A stretch of 64,000 bases of DNA. It comes from Bacillus sp. B-jedd (GTDB taxonomy: Bacteria; Bacillota; Bacilli; Bacillales; Cytobacillaceae). The position numbers were made by a program, and so were the translations under genes. The notes beneath the pieces were generated by a model that was not told where the DNA came from, searched no databases, and saw only the letters and a list, made by a program, of their open reading frames with translations. The number at the start of each line of letters is the position of its first letter. The stretch's first letter is position 1. Below are positions 37,401-45,551 of this stretch, piece after piece. Location of the stretch: the NCBI RefSeq assembly GCF_000821085.1, contig NZ_CCXR01000002.1:124001-188000 (forward strand), in the 5' to 3' direction.

Positions 37401-37706
37401 TTCGAGATTTTCCGGCAAGCCAATCGTACTGAACTTGCCGCCTTCCCCAGGCTTAAACCCGCTGTAATGTTTTTTGGCGGAATAGGCTTCTCCATCATCT
37501 GTTTTATATTTTTCATTGTTCAAAACCCATACTAGCCCGTTATGTTCCCTGTAACTCTGATCCGGGACTGTTTTATCAATAATAAAAACATTAAGCTTTT
37601 TTGACCCCTTGATTTGCCAAAGCCAAAACGGTGCTGTCACTGCTGCCACAAATAAGACGGTAAACAAAATAACATATAGGCGGGGCTTATTTTTAAGCCG
37701 TTTCAT
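34470..37706 (-). CDS. Large membrane-anchored glycosidase-like protein (TIM barrel, CBM9-like tail)
   Basis: 1078 residues. An N-terminal membrane anchor (~8-28) places the rest outside the cell. Residues ~30-300 form an unassigned domain. The middle (~400-800) looks like a clan-A TIM barrel: LLIKGVNMGIGKPGHFPG at its start, a possible acid/base Glu in IIAGIEWDP and a nucleophile-like Glu in PVVVAEFGVPSSRG near a strand end, followed by GGMVFSWQDEW. The last ~250 residues (DGKIDDWVKLG, AHFAADAGYLHFLLKL) resemble CBM9/DOMON-type carbohydrate-binding modules. It probably trims, binds or helps secrete the polymer made by the adjacent GT2 synthase. ATG 37706 overlaps the synthase stop (ATGA) after AAAGGGG. 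Confidence 0.75.
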   Translation of the reverse strand: MKRLKNKPRLYVILFTVLFVAAVTAPFWLWQIKGSKKLNVFIIDKTVPDQSYREHNGLVWVLNNEKYKTDDGEAYSAKKHYSGFKPGEGGKFSTIGLPENLERQDVIYLADQYGVYEEEFSGGNKLGKRSEMLYGGLQPEELDQIETALHTGKGKTFIAEFNTFGSPATPEVRSRISNILNADWTGWIGRYFPDMTSEEVPVWAREQYEKQTGKWEFSGPGFVFVNQEDYVVVAPANELTGKGAKFSYTNAGEKRFGQKLDTAYQYWFDIIEARDKSEILASYRLPLKEKAKERLAGFGIPADFPAVVSHENARFTSYYFAGDFADEGEVPSIYQTKGLAEWRQFLGAENSFYWEAYVPMMKKLLKNGLHKGVDQQKVQLAENGGIKTNSKTGDDYIQVMRNGKWENLLIKGVNMGIGKPGHFPGEAAITKDEYIRWFKAIGAMNTNALRIYTLHPPVFYEALKEYNETAKKPLYLFHGAWVNEDELVKGKDAYLSTEDFKTELTYLVDIIHGNAELPERKGHASGSYKTDISKYVLGIIAGIEWDPQMTVSTNEKHKGMKQYEGTYFRTDGASPFEIWLAQMIDYTAKYETDKYGWQHTMSFTNWVTTDLLKHPSEPSKEEDVVTVNPNHILPKEDFQAGVFASYHIYPYYPDFLNLDEKYLKYKDADGNPNNYAGYLNDLIKEHSMPVVVAEFGVPSSRGIAHSNPFGMGQGKHSEQEQGDINTTLFKSIVDEGYAGGMVFSWQDEWFKKTWNTMDLDNPSRRPFWDNQQTNEEHFGILGFDPGEKGTTIYPDGKIDDWVKLGSKPAYQSKEGSIKEAHFAADAGYLHFLLKLNEPANLEKMPISLLLDTVPGQGQKEIKNLGEGRFKSGFGTDFIINLGGEKNSRVLVDSYYDPFYYYYGYMLKMIAEKPYAQDKVNGVFHPVKLALNKKRVHPITKEVLPFEDIETGVLTYGTGNPKDKNFNSLTDISLSKDKKVIEGRIAWQLINIKDPSQHEAMGDLWKGGPKKSVFIDGIRIAVTQAENGEIKELFPGGGNEPYVFTWKKWQEPYYHERLKESYYIMKKAYETIGIEGERK

Positions 37707-39121
37707 TGTGATACCCCTTTTCGTTTCATTTCTCCCCAGCTTGTATCTCCTTTGATCAGCTTCCAGATTCCCTCGCACCGCCAAAGGACGGTAAGCGGTC
37801 TGTACCAAATCGTCTCTGTAATGGAGTACAAAAAGAGTTTAACAATGTCACTTACCTTCGAATATTTCGTCAGCGTCCACTCCTCCAGCAAAACCGCCGC
37901 CATTGAAATGATTGATCCGTAAAGAAGTGAGAGGAGGAAAATGAGAATCGCAAATTCGAAATAGATACCGCCAAGAAATAGGCAGAGAACAACAAATATA
38001 TAACCGGTTAGCTCCACGATGGGCCCCAGGAATTCAACTAGCCAGAAGTATGGGAATGAGATGAATCCTATAGAACCGTATTTCGGGTTGAATGTCAGTT
38101 TTCGGTGAGTCCAGAGGCTTTCGAATAAACCGCGGTGCCATCTGCTTCTTTGCCTGCGAAGCGTTGTCATATCCTCCGGGACCTCGGTCCAGCAGACGGG
38201 GTCCGGAACGTAAACAATCTTTTTCTTTTGTCCTTTTTCCTTCATGAGCCGGTGCAGCCGGACAACCAGTTCCATATCTTCGCCGACAGTATTCGTTTTG
38301 TAACCACCCGCTTCAATGACCCAGCGCTTTGAAAATACGCCGAAGGCCCCCGATATGATAAGCAGTAAATTATGCCTGCTCAGACCGATTCTTCCCATCA
38401 GGAATGCACGCAAATATTCAATGATTTGCATGATGACAAGCGGATGGCTCGACAGACCGATTCTCAGGATATGGCCGTCCCGGATGTCGCATCCATTCGC
38501 AATCCGCACACTTCCTCCAGAGGCAATAACTTCCTCATCTGAATCAATGATAGGCTTCATCACCTTCAAGAAGGCATCATTTTCGAGTACCGAATCGCCA
38601 TCGAGGGAGCAAACGTACGGGTAATTTGAAAAGTTGAGCCCCGCATTCAAGGCATCCGCCTTTCCTCCATTGTCTTTATCAATCATATAAAGGTTAGGAA
38701 GGAGACTGGATTGGTAAATTTTCCGCACCTGCTTTGTGTCAAGCTGTTTCCTGACAACCTTTTTTATTTCCTTCATATCGTAGCTGTCTATCATTTTGCC
38801 AAGAGTATTATCTTTCGAGCCGTCATTGACTACAATCACTTCAAACAACGGATAGTTCATAGAAAGAAGCGACCGGACACTTTGGACGACTCCTGCTTCT
38901 TCGTTGTAAGCCGGAACAATAATTGAAACTGGCTTTGTATAAATTTCATTCATATATTCCATATAAGCCTGGTCCCGATCAAGCTGGTATTCTCTTCTCA
39001 GCTGAATAACAGAAAAAACAAGAATAATAGAGTAAAAAGCGATGACACAGGACATGTAAATTGCAATAAACCAGCCAAAAAATGTAACGATGTCAAGCCA
39101 TTCAAGAGTAGGCATCATCAA
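37703..39121 (-). CDS. Processive family 2 glycosyltransferase (polysaccharide synthase)
   Basis: 472 residues. Membrane helix at ~12-40, cytosolic GT-A domain, then several C-terminal helices (~345-420). Catalytic motifs of processive synthases are all present: D100 (VVNDGS), DGD at 174-176, GED at 280-282 and Q324-RSR-W328 (QxxRW), as in hyaluronan, cellulose and poly-N-acetylglucosamine synthases. The sugar is not deducible. There is no fused PilZ domain, so if c-di-GMP acts on it, it must do so through another protein. Overlaps both neighbours by 4 bp. Confidence 0.92.
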   Translation of the reverse strand: MMMPTLEWLDIVTFFGWFIAIYMSCVIAFYSIILVFSVIQLRREYQLDRDQAYMEYMNEIYTKPVSIIVPAYNEEAGVVQSVRSLLSMNYPLFEVIVVNDGSKDNTLGKMIDSYDMKEIKKVVRKQLDTKQVRKIYQSSLLPNLYMIDKDNGGKADALNAGLNFSNYPYVCSLDGDSVLENDAFLKVMKPIIDSDEEVIASGGSVRIANGCDIRDGHILRIGLSSHPLVIMQIIEYLRAFLMGRIGLSRHNLLLIISGAFGVFSKRWVIEAGGYKTNTVGEDMELVVRLHRLMKEKGQKKKIVYVPDPVCWTEVPEDMTTLRRQRSRWHRGLFESLWTHRKLTFNPKYGSIGFISFPYFWLVEFLGPIVELTGYIFVVLCLFLGGIYFEFAILIFLLSLLYGSIISMAAVLLEEWTLTKYSKVSDIVKLFLYSITETIWYRPLTVLWRCEGIWKLIKGDTSWGEMKRKGVSQ

Positions 39122-40152
39122 ACTCCTTTATTGATCCATTCAATCGCCATATCCCTTGCGAATGGATCCTCCGTTGTTTCCGCTATTTCCTGTAAAGTTG
39201 TTTTTCCTTCAGGGAATTTTGCCAGTGCCTGTCCAGCCTGGGACCGCACCCACCATGAACGGTCATGGAGCAAACGAATCAAATCGCCGATCCCCTCTTT
39301 AGCCTTCATCGCACCAATCAGCCTCGCCGCCATCATCCGCTCTTCCCATTTTTCGGAATGTGCGAGCGGCAAGTATGGGGCGAGATTTCCGACGTATCCA
39401 ATCGATCCGATCGCCTTTAAAGCCCGGAGTTTGGCCTCGCCTTTATAGGTTTGAAAGATAGATTCCAAAAAGGGCAGAAAGCGCACTTCCCTTTTAACCC
39501 CAATCACATCCAGGATGGCATACTGCAAATCGGGTCTTGCCTTGTGAAAGCCGAGGATAAACTGATCAAAATGCCCGCTTCCAAGCCGGACAAGGATATT
39601 TCTGCATTCAAATCCCGATAAGAAAGCATATTTTTTATTTAAATAATCGTAAAGGTTAATAAATTGGAAATTGGCGAGAATCCTCAGTATATGGGTCAAC
39701 TCATCACGAGATATCCTTTTTTGTCCAAGCATCGAAAAGAGATCTTTGAGCAATGTATCCATATTGAATTTCTCAATATAATAGAGAGCATTCATTCTTG
39801 AACTCCATTTTCGGCTTCTGAGACGGACGCGATAATACTCGGTCAAGTGGAGGTTCGCCATCGATGTCAAGCTTTTCCGTTCTTCCTCCCCCTCGAGGAT
39901 TTCGGAATATTTTGCCAAAAGCTCCTCCACCGCTTTTTTCTGCACCACATTATTCGGGACGAGCTTTCTGGAGACATTCCCGCCTACGATGTATTCAAAT
40001 AGGATGGGGTTGTATGTTTCTTTATATTCCTCGATTTGTTTCCGCGTTTTATTGGCGGCGGATTTCCTGATGCTTAAATAAAACAGCATGACAAATAAAA
40101 TACCGATGAACAGAGCCGTCACAATGAACAGGTAAACTAATTCCCTCGCCAT
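39118..40152 (-). CDS. Membrane-anchored HEAT-repeat protein
   Basis: 344 residues: one N-terminal transmembrane helix (~6-28), then a cytosolic alpha-solenoid. Later repeats are clear (ALKAIGSIGYVGNLAPYLPL; WEERMMAARLIGAMKAKEGI; DRSWWVRSQAGQALAKFPEG). Such scaffolds mediate protein contacts. Lying between the diguanylate cyclase and synthase genes, it may couple the two (inference). Start overlaps the cyclase stop by one base (TAATG) and its stop overlaps the synthase start. Confidence 0.88.
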   Translation of the reverse strand: MARELVYLFIVTALFIGILFVMLFYLSIRKSAANKTRKQIEEYKETYNPILFEYIVGGNVSRKLVPNNVVQKKAVEELLAKYSEILEGEEERKSLTSMANLHLTEYYRVRLRSRKWSSRMNALYYIEKFNMDTLLKDLFSMLGQKRISRDELTHILRILANFQFINLYDYLNKKYAFLSGFECRNILVRLGSGHFDQFILGFHKARPDLQYAILDVIGVKREVRFLPFLESIFQTYKGEAKLRALKAIGSIGYVGNLAPYLPLAHSEKWEERMMAARLIGAMKAKEGIGDLIRLLHDRSWWVRSQAGQALAKFPEGKTTLQEIAETTEDPFARDMAIEWINKGV

Positions 40153-41765
40153 TAATTCGGCCTCTGGATAAGGACTTTGACTCTGGCTTCAAGTTCAGTT
40201 ATGCTAAACGGCTTCGTGACGTAATCATCCGCCCCGAGCTGCAATGCCCTGGCAATGTCGTATTCATTCTTGCGCCCAGTCAGCATTAATACTTTTACAG
40301 CCCTGCCCGCGAAATCCCTTCTGACTTTTTGGAGTACCTCCAACCCGTCCATGACCGGCATGACGCCATCAAGGATAAGGAAATGACTCCCTTCCTCATC
40401 AAGTCGGCCGGAATCAAAAAACTTCCTTCCATCCTCAAAGACATCGACATCCATTTCGTAATAAGGGGTGTCCAGTCCTCCAATAATTTTGCTTAGCATG
40501 GAACGGATAATGGCATCATCGTCAATAATTGAGATATGCAGCGTTTTTTTGGAAAGGGGGTTGCCATGCTCTGCTTCGGCAATACGCGATTTCCCATTTC
40601 TCTTTGCGCTATACATGGCCTGGTCCGCACTTTCGAGGACTGTTTCAAGGTTGATTCCTTCATCGTTTACAAGAAAGGTGCCTGCGGAGAAAGTGACTGA
40701 AAATATTTTTCCATTTTCAGTAAACGATTTTTCCTTACACTCCTTAAGAAGCCTTTCAAGAATGTTTCGGGCCTGTTTCATATCAGTATCAGGGAAAAGA
40801 ATCCCGAATTCCTCTCCACCCAGCCGGAAAGAAATGTCGGAAGCGCGGATACCCTCCTTCAATGTTAAAGAGAAAGCAGCCAGGATCCTGTCTCCCGCCA
40901 AATGGCCATATTCATCATTAATTGTTTTAAAATTATCGAGGTCAAGAATCGCGATGCAAAATGGTTTATTGGTCCTTGATAAAGCAGCTTGATTCCTTCT
41001 AAAAGCATCCTCGAGGAATCGGCGATTATACAAGCCGGTCAATTCATCCAGCAAAGCTGATTGATCAAATAATTTCTTACGCTCCAGCAGCCTTCCCACG
41101 CGGATTTTCAATTCATCCATTTCAAGAGGTTTTTCGATAACATCATCGGCTCCCTCCCTATAAGCATCCATCCTAGCCTTCCGGTTCTGGCCCACTCCCA
41201 GCAAAACGGTAGGTAAGAATTGATTTCTATTGAGTTTGCCGAAATGCCTTAGAGCCAGTATGGCATCCCCATCGTTGTCAATGACGATGCAATCAGGTTT
41301 TATATCAAGCTGGCTTCGGGCCGCTTTTTCATAGCTAGTATAAGCAATGGCAATCCAACCGTTCTCCTCCATTGCATCCCTAATATGGACGAGGAGACCG
41401 ACATCCTCACTAATAATTTGAATCAGCGGGACATTCCTGTCCGTACATTCCTTTTCCTCATCAATAATCGCCTCGTAATTATACGTCATTGAAGATAGCT
41501 CCAGCAGATAATCTCGAAGCGCCTTAGCACTCCATTGTCTGCTGCCGCCTTCTTCAACACCATCCATCAGCCTGCCTGACAGGTTTGATAATGGCATAAG
41601 GCCGACAGTGCCAGCCGTTCCTTTTATGGAATGCAAGAATTGATACAATTCGCCTTCTGTCGGCAAAACTGCATCCTGTATGTCGAACCAGTCAGACAAT
41701 TGGTTCTTTATTCTCTTCAATAGCATTTTTTCAAATTTTTTTATCTCCACTTTGACCAGCTCCAT
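40152..41765 (-). CDS. HPt-REC-GGDEF-REC diguanylate cyclase
   Basis: 537 residues that should make cyclic di-GMP. HPt domain 1-105 with phospho-His H45 (LHSIKGTAG). First receiver ~113-230, degenerate at the start but with D163 (CIVIDNDG). GGDEF domain ~235-398 with an intact active site GGEEF (316-320) and an I-site RASD (307-310) five residues before it, so product inhibition is likely. Second receiver ~408-537, canonical (IIDDDA, D466 in LILDGVMP, KPFS). First gene of the operon. HPt plus receivers in one cyclase fit the hybrid kinase at the other end. Confidence 0.92.
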   Translation of the reverse strand: MELVKVEIKKFEKMLLKRIKNQLSDWFDIQDAVLPTEGELYQFLHSIKGTAGTVGLMPLSNLSGRLMDGVEEGGSRQWSAKALRDYLLELSSMTYNYEAIIDEEKECTDRNVPLIQIISEDVGLLVHIRDAMEENGWIAIAYTSYEKAARSQLDIKPDCIVIDNDGDAILALRHFGKLNRNQFLPTVLLGVGQNRKARMDAYREGADDVIEKPLEMDELKIRVGRLLERKKLFDQSALLDELTGLYNRRFLEDAFRRNQAALSRTNKPFCIAILDLDNFKTINDEYGHLAGDRILAAFSLTLKEGIRASDISFRLGGEEFGILFPDTDMKQARNILERLLKECKEKSFTENGKIFSVTFSAGTFLVNDEGINLETVLESADQAMYSAKRNGKSRIAEAEHGNPLSKKTLHISIIDDDAIIRSMLSKIIGGLDTPYYEMDVDVFEDGRKFFDSGRLDEEGSHFLILDGVMPVMDGLEVLQKVRRDFAGRAVKVLMLTGRKNEYDIARALQLGADDYVTKPFSITELEARVKVLIQRPN

Positions 41766-41993
41766 CAGTCCCCGGGGAAAAACCCGATTGGTGTCAGTTT
41801 ATAGCGAAATACCTATTCTATTAGTTTAGTAGGTCTCCACCTTGGAAACAACTTTTCCCATAAAGAATGAGTCTAAAGTATGGGCAATTTTGTGAACATA
41901 AAAAGGACTTTCCTTTCAATTACCCAGTTAGACCGGATTAAACATTTAATTTGCGGGGAATCGTTTAATAAAACGTCAATTTCGGAGGAATTT

Positions 41994-42608
41994 ATGGAGT
42001 ACATGGATAGAGAAATGTCAGGGCAGGAATTCACTCTCCTTACCCGGCCCTTTTTTGAACAGCCAACATTGGAACTTGCCCGATCTCTGCTCGGCTGCAT
42101 TTTGGCAAAAGAAACATCCGAAGGGCTGGCGGCGGGGTATATCGTTGAGACTGAAGCATACATCGGCCCGGGAGACCGTGCCGCCCACAGTTATATGAAC
42201 CGAAGGACAAAACGCACAGAGATCATGTTCGGGGAATCGGGGCTTGTCTATACGTATGTTATGCACACGCACTGCCTCGTTAATGTTGTCAGCGGCGGGC
42301 TAGGCAATCCTGAGGCGGTCTTAATCAGGGCGGTCGAACCGGTTTACGGGGAGACATTCATGCATAACCGGAGAGGGGTTGCCGAAACAGTGAAACTGAC
42401 AAGCGGGCCAGGGAAATTGACAAAGGCGCTCGGCATTACGATAGATGACTATGGAAGGTCATTTACTGAACCTCCCCTTTTTATCGCAAAAGGATACTTG
42501 CCAGAAGCCATTTCCGAGGGTCCGCGGATTGGAATTGGCAATTCGGGTGAGGCCAAAGATTATCCGTGGCGGTTCTGGATCACCGGCAACCGTTTCGTTT
42601 CAAGGTGA
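41994..42608 (+). CDS. DNA-3-methyladenine glycosylase (AAG/MPG type)
   Basis: Base-excision repair enzyme removing alkylated purines, 204 residues. Motifs: ARSLLGCILAKET, IVETEAYIGPGDRAAHSY (catalytic Glu and Tyr), MFGESGLVYTYVMHTHCLVNVV, and LTSGPGKLTKALGI. ATG 41994 follows GGAGGAATTT; longer readings lack a ribosome binding site. Single gene. Confidence 0.92.
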   Translation: MEYMDREMSGQEFTLLTRPFFEQPTLELARSLLGCILAKETSEGLAAGYIVETEAYIGPGDRAAHSYMNRRTKRTEIMFGESGLVYTYVMHTHCLVNVVSGGLGNPEAVLIRAVEPVYGETFMHNRRGVAETVKLTSGPGKLTKALGITIDDYGRSFTEPPLFIAKGYLPEAISEGPRIGIGNSGEAKDYPWRFWITGNRFVSR

Positions 42609-42625
42609 TTTCCTTTTAAATTAGA

Positions 42626-42658
42626 AAGAGCCGGCATGGGAGCCGGCTCTTATCTTTT
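42626..42658. terminator. Terminator between the glycosylase gene and cdd
   Basis: AAGAGCCGGC-ATGGGA-GCCGGCTCTT with T-rich flank, between convergent genes. Confidence 0.8.
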
Positions 42659-42668
42659 GAAAATATGA

Positions 42669-43257
<589 letters not shown>

Positions 43258-43281
43258 TATACGCCCTCTTCACTGGTCATA

Positions 43282-43956
43282 TTAGTATGAATCGCTTGAA
43301 GTTTCACCTTTTACGATGGCCACGCCGGAGCTTGCTCCGATTCTTGTCGCTCCTGCTTCAATCATATTAAGTGCATCCTCACGGCTCCTGACTCCCCCGG
43401 ATGCTTTAACACCGATGTCTGGGCCGACCGTTTCCCTCATTAAGCGGATATCCTCGACAGTTGCTCCGCCAGTCGAAAAACCGGTGGATGTTTTCACAAA
43501 ATCGGCTCCTGCTTTAACAGCAAGTTCACATGCCTTCACCTTTTCTTCATCCGAAAGCAAGGAAGTCTCGATAATGACTTTCGTCAGTGCCTTGCCTTTT
43601 GCGGCATCGACAACGGCCCTGATATCGCGTTCGGCCAGCTCTTCATTGCCGTCCTTCAAAGCTCCGATATTGATGACCATATCCACTTCTGTGGCGCCAT
43701 TTTCAATTGCGTTTTTTGTTTCGAAAGCCTTGGTTTCCGGTGTGCTTGCGCCGAGCGGGAACCCAATCACTGTGCAGACTTTCACTTCTGGAGCATCCTT
43801 CAGCAATTCGGCAGCTGTTTTCACCCAGACAGGATTCACGCAGACCGATGCGAATTTATATTGCTTCGCCTCTTGAGCAAGCTTTTCAATTTCAGCTTTT
43901 GTGGCATTTGCTTTCAATATTGTATGATCAATCATCCTTGCAACTGTTTGAGACAT
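43282..43956 (-). CDS. deoC: Deoxyribose-phosphate aldolase
   Basis: Splits 2-deoxyribose-5-phosphate to glyceraldehyde-3-P and acetaldehyde. 224 residues; Schiff-base Lys in DFVKTSTGF, proton-relay Lys in GVKASGGVR, and the N-terminus [32 protein letters not shown] precedes the ATG. Lies downstream of deoR with a repeated GAACAAATGT site between them. Confidence 0.94.
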   Translation of the reverse strand: MSQTVARMIDHTILKANATKAEIEKLAQEAKQYKFASVCVNPVWVKTAAELLKDAPEVKVCTVIGFPLGASTPETKAFETKNAIENGATEVDMVINIGALKDGNEELAERDIRAVVDAAKGKALTKVIIETSLLSDEEKVKACELAVKAGADFVKTSTGFSTGGATVEDIRLMRETVGPDIGVKASGGVRSREDALNMIEAGATRIGASSGVAIVKGETSSDSY

Positions 43957-44003
43957 CGTAAGAACCTCCTATAAATTCCTAATTTAACTATAACAAAATA
44001 GAC

Positions 44004-44035
44004 GAACAAATGTAAAACTATTTTTGAACAAATGT
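44004..44035 (-). promoter_or_regulatory. Direct-repeat operator candidate before deoC
   Basis: GAACAAATGT occurs at 44004-44013 and again at 44026-44035, start positions 22 bp apart (two helical turns), immediately after the deoR stop and before deoC. Spaced repeats are consistent with binding of an oligomeric SorC-type DeoR. The second copy, with its flank, also resembles a LexA box, but context favours DeoR. Confidence 0.55.
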
Positions 44036-44992
44036 TTAATCTTTTGAATTCCCGGATTTATCCAGCAAAAGCTGGGCTGTAAAATGGTCGGTAATAAGGA
44101 CGTTCGCGTATCCGCCCTTAAGCGCGCCGAAAATACCGTCTACTTTATGCTGCCCTCCGGCCACGAGAATGGAATGTTCTTTTTCTTTCAGGTCTTCAAG
44201 ATTGATGCCAAGCGTCCGTCCATTCAAACTCTCATTGCAAATCCGCCCTTCCAAGTCGAAGAAGCGTGAGCAAATGTCACCAGCGGCTCTTCCATACAGG
44301 GATTCAAGATCGCTTTCTGAAAAATAGCCAAGCTGAAAAAGGAGTGATTCCTCTTTCACCGGCCCTGTCGTAAACATCGCGATATTCGCTTCCTTGCCTA
44401 GATCAAGTATTTTTCTGATATGCCGGTCGGCTTCCATAGCCTGCTTTACTACAGGATGGTCGACGATGGCTGGCAACGGCAGGTAATGGGGAGCCGTATT
44501 GAACGCTTTTCCGAATAAATACAGGATTTCGGAAGCGTATGTATTCGTCTCAGAATGGCTGACCCCGCCTTTCAGCTGGACAACCTTTACATCATTCACC
44601 GCCTTTTGTTTCAATTCAACCGCTACATGGTAAAGGGTCGTTCCCCACGTTACCCCGATAGTGTCCCCATCTTTAGCGATTTCATGGAGGAAAGACGCGG
44701 CCGCTTCACCGAGGAATGTTTTAATAATTGTTCCCTCATACTGTGGAATGGAAACAACGATGGCCTTTTTCAGACCGAACAACTCTTCAAGCGAGTCGGC
44801 CAGGCTATCCACATTCTCCATCGGGTCCTTGATTGTAATCTGGACTATCCCCTCTTCCTTAGCGGCCTGCAAGAGGCGGGAAACGGTCGGTCTGGAAACT
44901 CCAAGCACTTTTGCTATATCATGTTGATTGTAGTCCAAAAGATAATAAAGCTTGGCCGCTTCTATAATTTTGGCCAGTTTTTCTTTTTCCAA
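44036..44992 (-). CDS. deoR: Deoxyribonucleoside regulator DeoR (SorC family)
   Basis: Repressor of deoxyribonucleoside use. 318 residues: N-terminal HTH (~10-55, YNQHDIAKVLGVSRPTVSRLLQ) and a SorC-type sugar-phosphate-binding domain (GDTIGVTWGTTLYHVAVEL, VVQLKGGVSHSETN), which probably binds deoxyribose-5-phosphate. TTG 44992 is preferred because GGGTGA precedes it and family members start at the equivalent of EKEKLAKIIEAAKLYY; ATG 45007 is the alternative. Confidence 0.88.
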   Translation of the reverse strand: MEKEKLAKIIEAAKLYYLLDYNQHDIAKVLGVSRPTVSRLLQAAKEEGIVQITIKDPMENVDSLADSLEELFGLKKAIVVSIPQYEGTIIKTFLGEAAASFLHEIAKDGDTIGVTWGTTLYHVAVELKQKAVNDVKVVQLKGGVSHSETNTYASEILYLFGKAFNTAPHYLPLPAIVDHPVVKQAMEADRHIRKILDLGKEANIAMFTTGPVKEESLLFQLGYFSESDLESLYGRAAGDICSRFFDLEGRICNESLNGRTLGINLEDLKEKEHSILVAGGQHKVDGIFGALKGGYANVLITDHFTAQLLLDKSGNSKD

Positions 44993-45146
44993 ATAAATCA
45001 CCCGCATCCTAGTCTTGGCTCTATTTTACCAAAAGTGAGGGCGTAAACAATTTGTTTTCCTCATAATAACCATCTTCTAGGATTCAGAAACTTAAAGGAA
45101 GGGTAAAAACTTCTGTCAAAACCGGCAAAAGCCCTGCCGTTAAATT

Positions 45147-45408
45147 TTCAATGAAGTTGATTGGAACGGAGGGGACTGACTCCGGCGGGATGGAGCGGCA
45201 CGTGGAGACCCCACAGGAGCAAAGCGACGAGGAGGCTCCAAAAAGAATGCTCCTGCGCCATAGATTTTTCGGGGGAGAGAAACTTCAGCTCGTCGCAAAG
45301 CAGCACGAAGCCAATTCATGGATGTTTCTCATGATGTTGGTGCAGGTAGATGCTTCGCCCCGCGGAAAGCATGTCCCCGGAGTGGAAATCAACAATCTAG
45401 GACAACAT
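45147..45408 (-). repeat. Short interspersed repeat, copy B (long form)
   Basis: Reverse-complement copy of the family at 2372-2552, with ends GTTGATT (45156-45162) and AATCAAC (45388-45394). Between the shared CTTTCCGCGGGGC and GGAGCCTCCTCG blocks it has about 115 extra bp (GAAGCATCTACCTGCAC to GCAGGAGCATTC), also present in copy C. The only open frame across it has no ribosome binding site. It fills the 540-bp gap between deoR and the MMPL gene. Confidence 0.82.
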
Positions 45409-45551
45409 TGCTAAACAAATAAATAAAAAAATTATGATTTCCGAGCTTTTGTTCTCATCTTGAACATAGCGATTTGTTTAAAAATCTGGCGCAATTCGGG
45501 TTCAAATATGACAGAATGTAATAGCGGATGTTGATAAGGGAGGTCATTGTT

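Noticed and set aside
44026..44039. LexA box before deoC
   Set aside because: TGAACAAATGTTTA resembles the consensus, but it is one of two spaced copies next to deoR, so a DeoR site is the simpler reading.
45151..45414. 87-codon open frame on the plus strand
   Set aside because: It lies wholly within repeat copy B, has no ribosome binding site, and the equivalent frame is broken in copies A and C.
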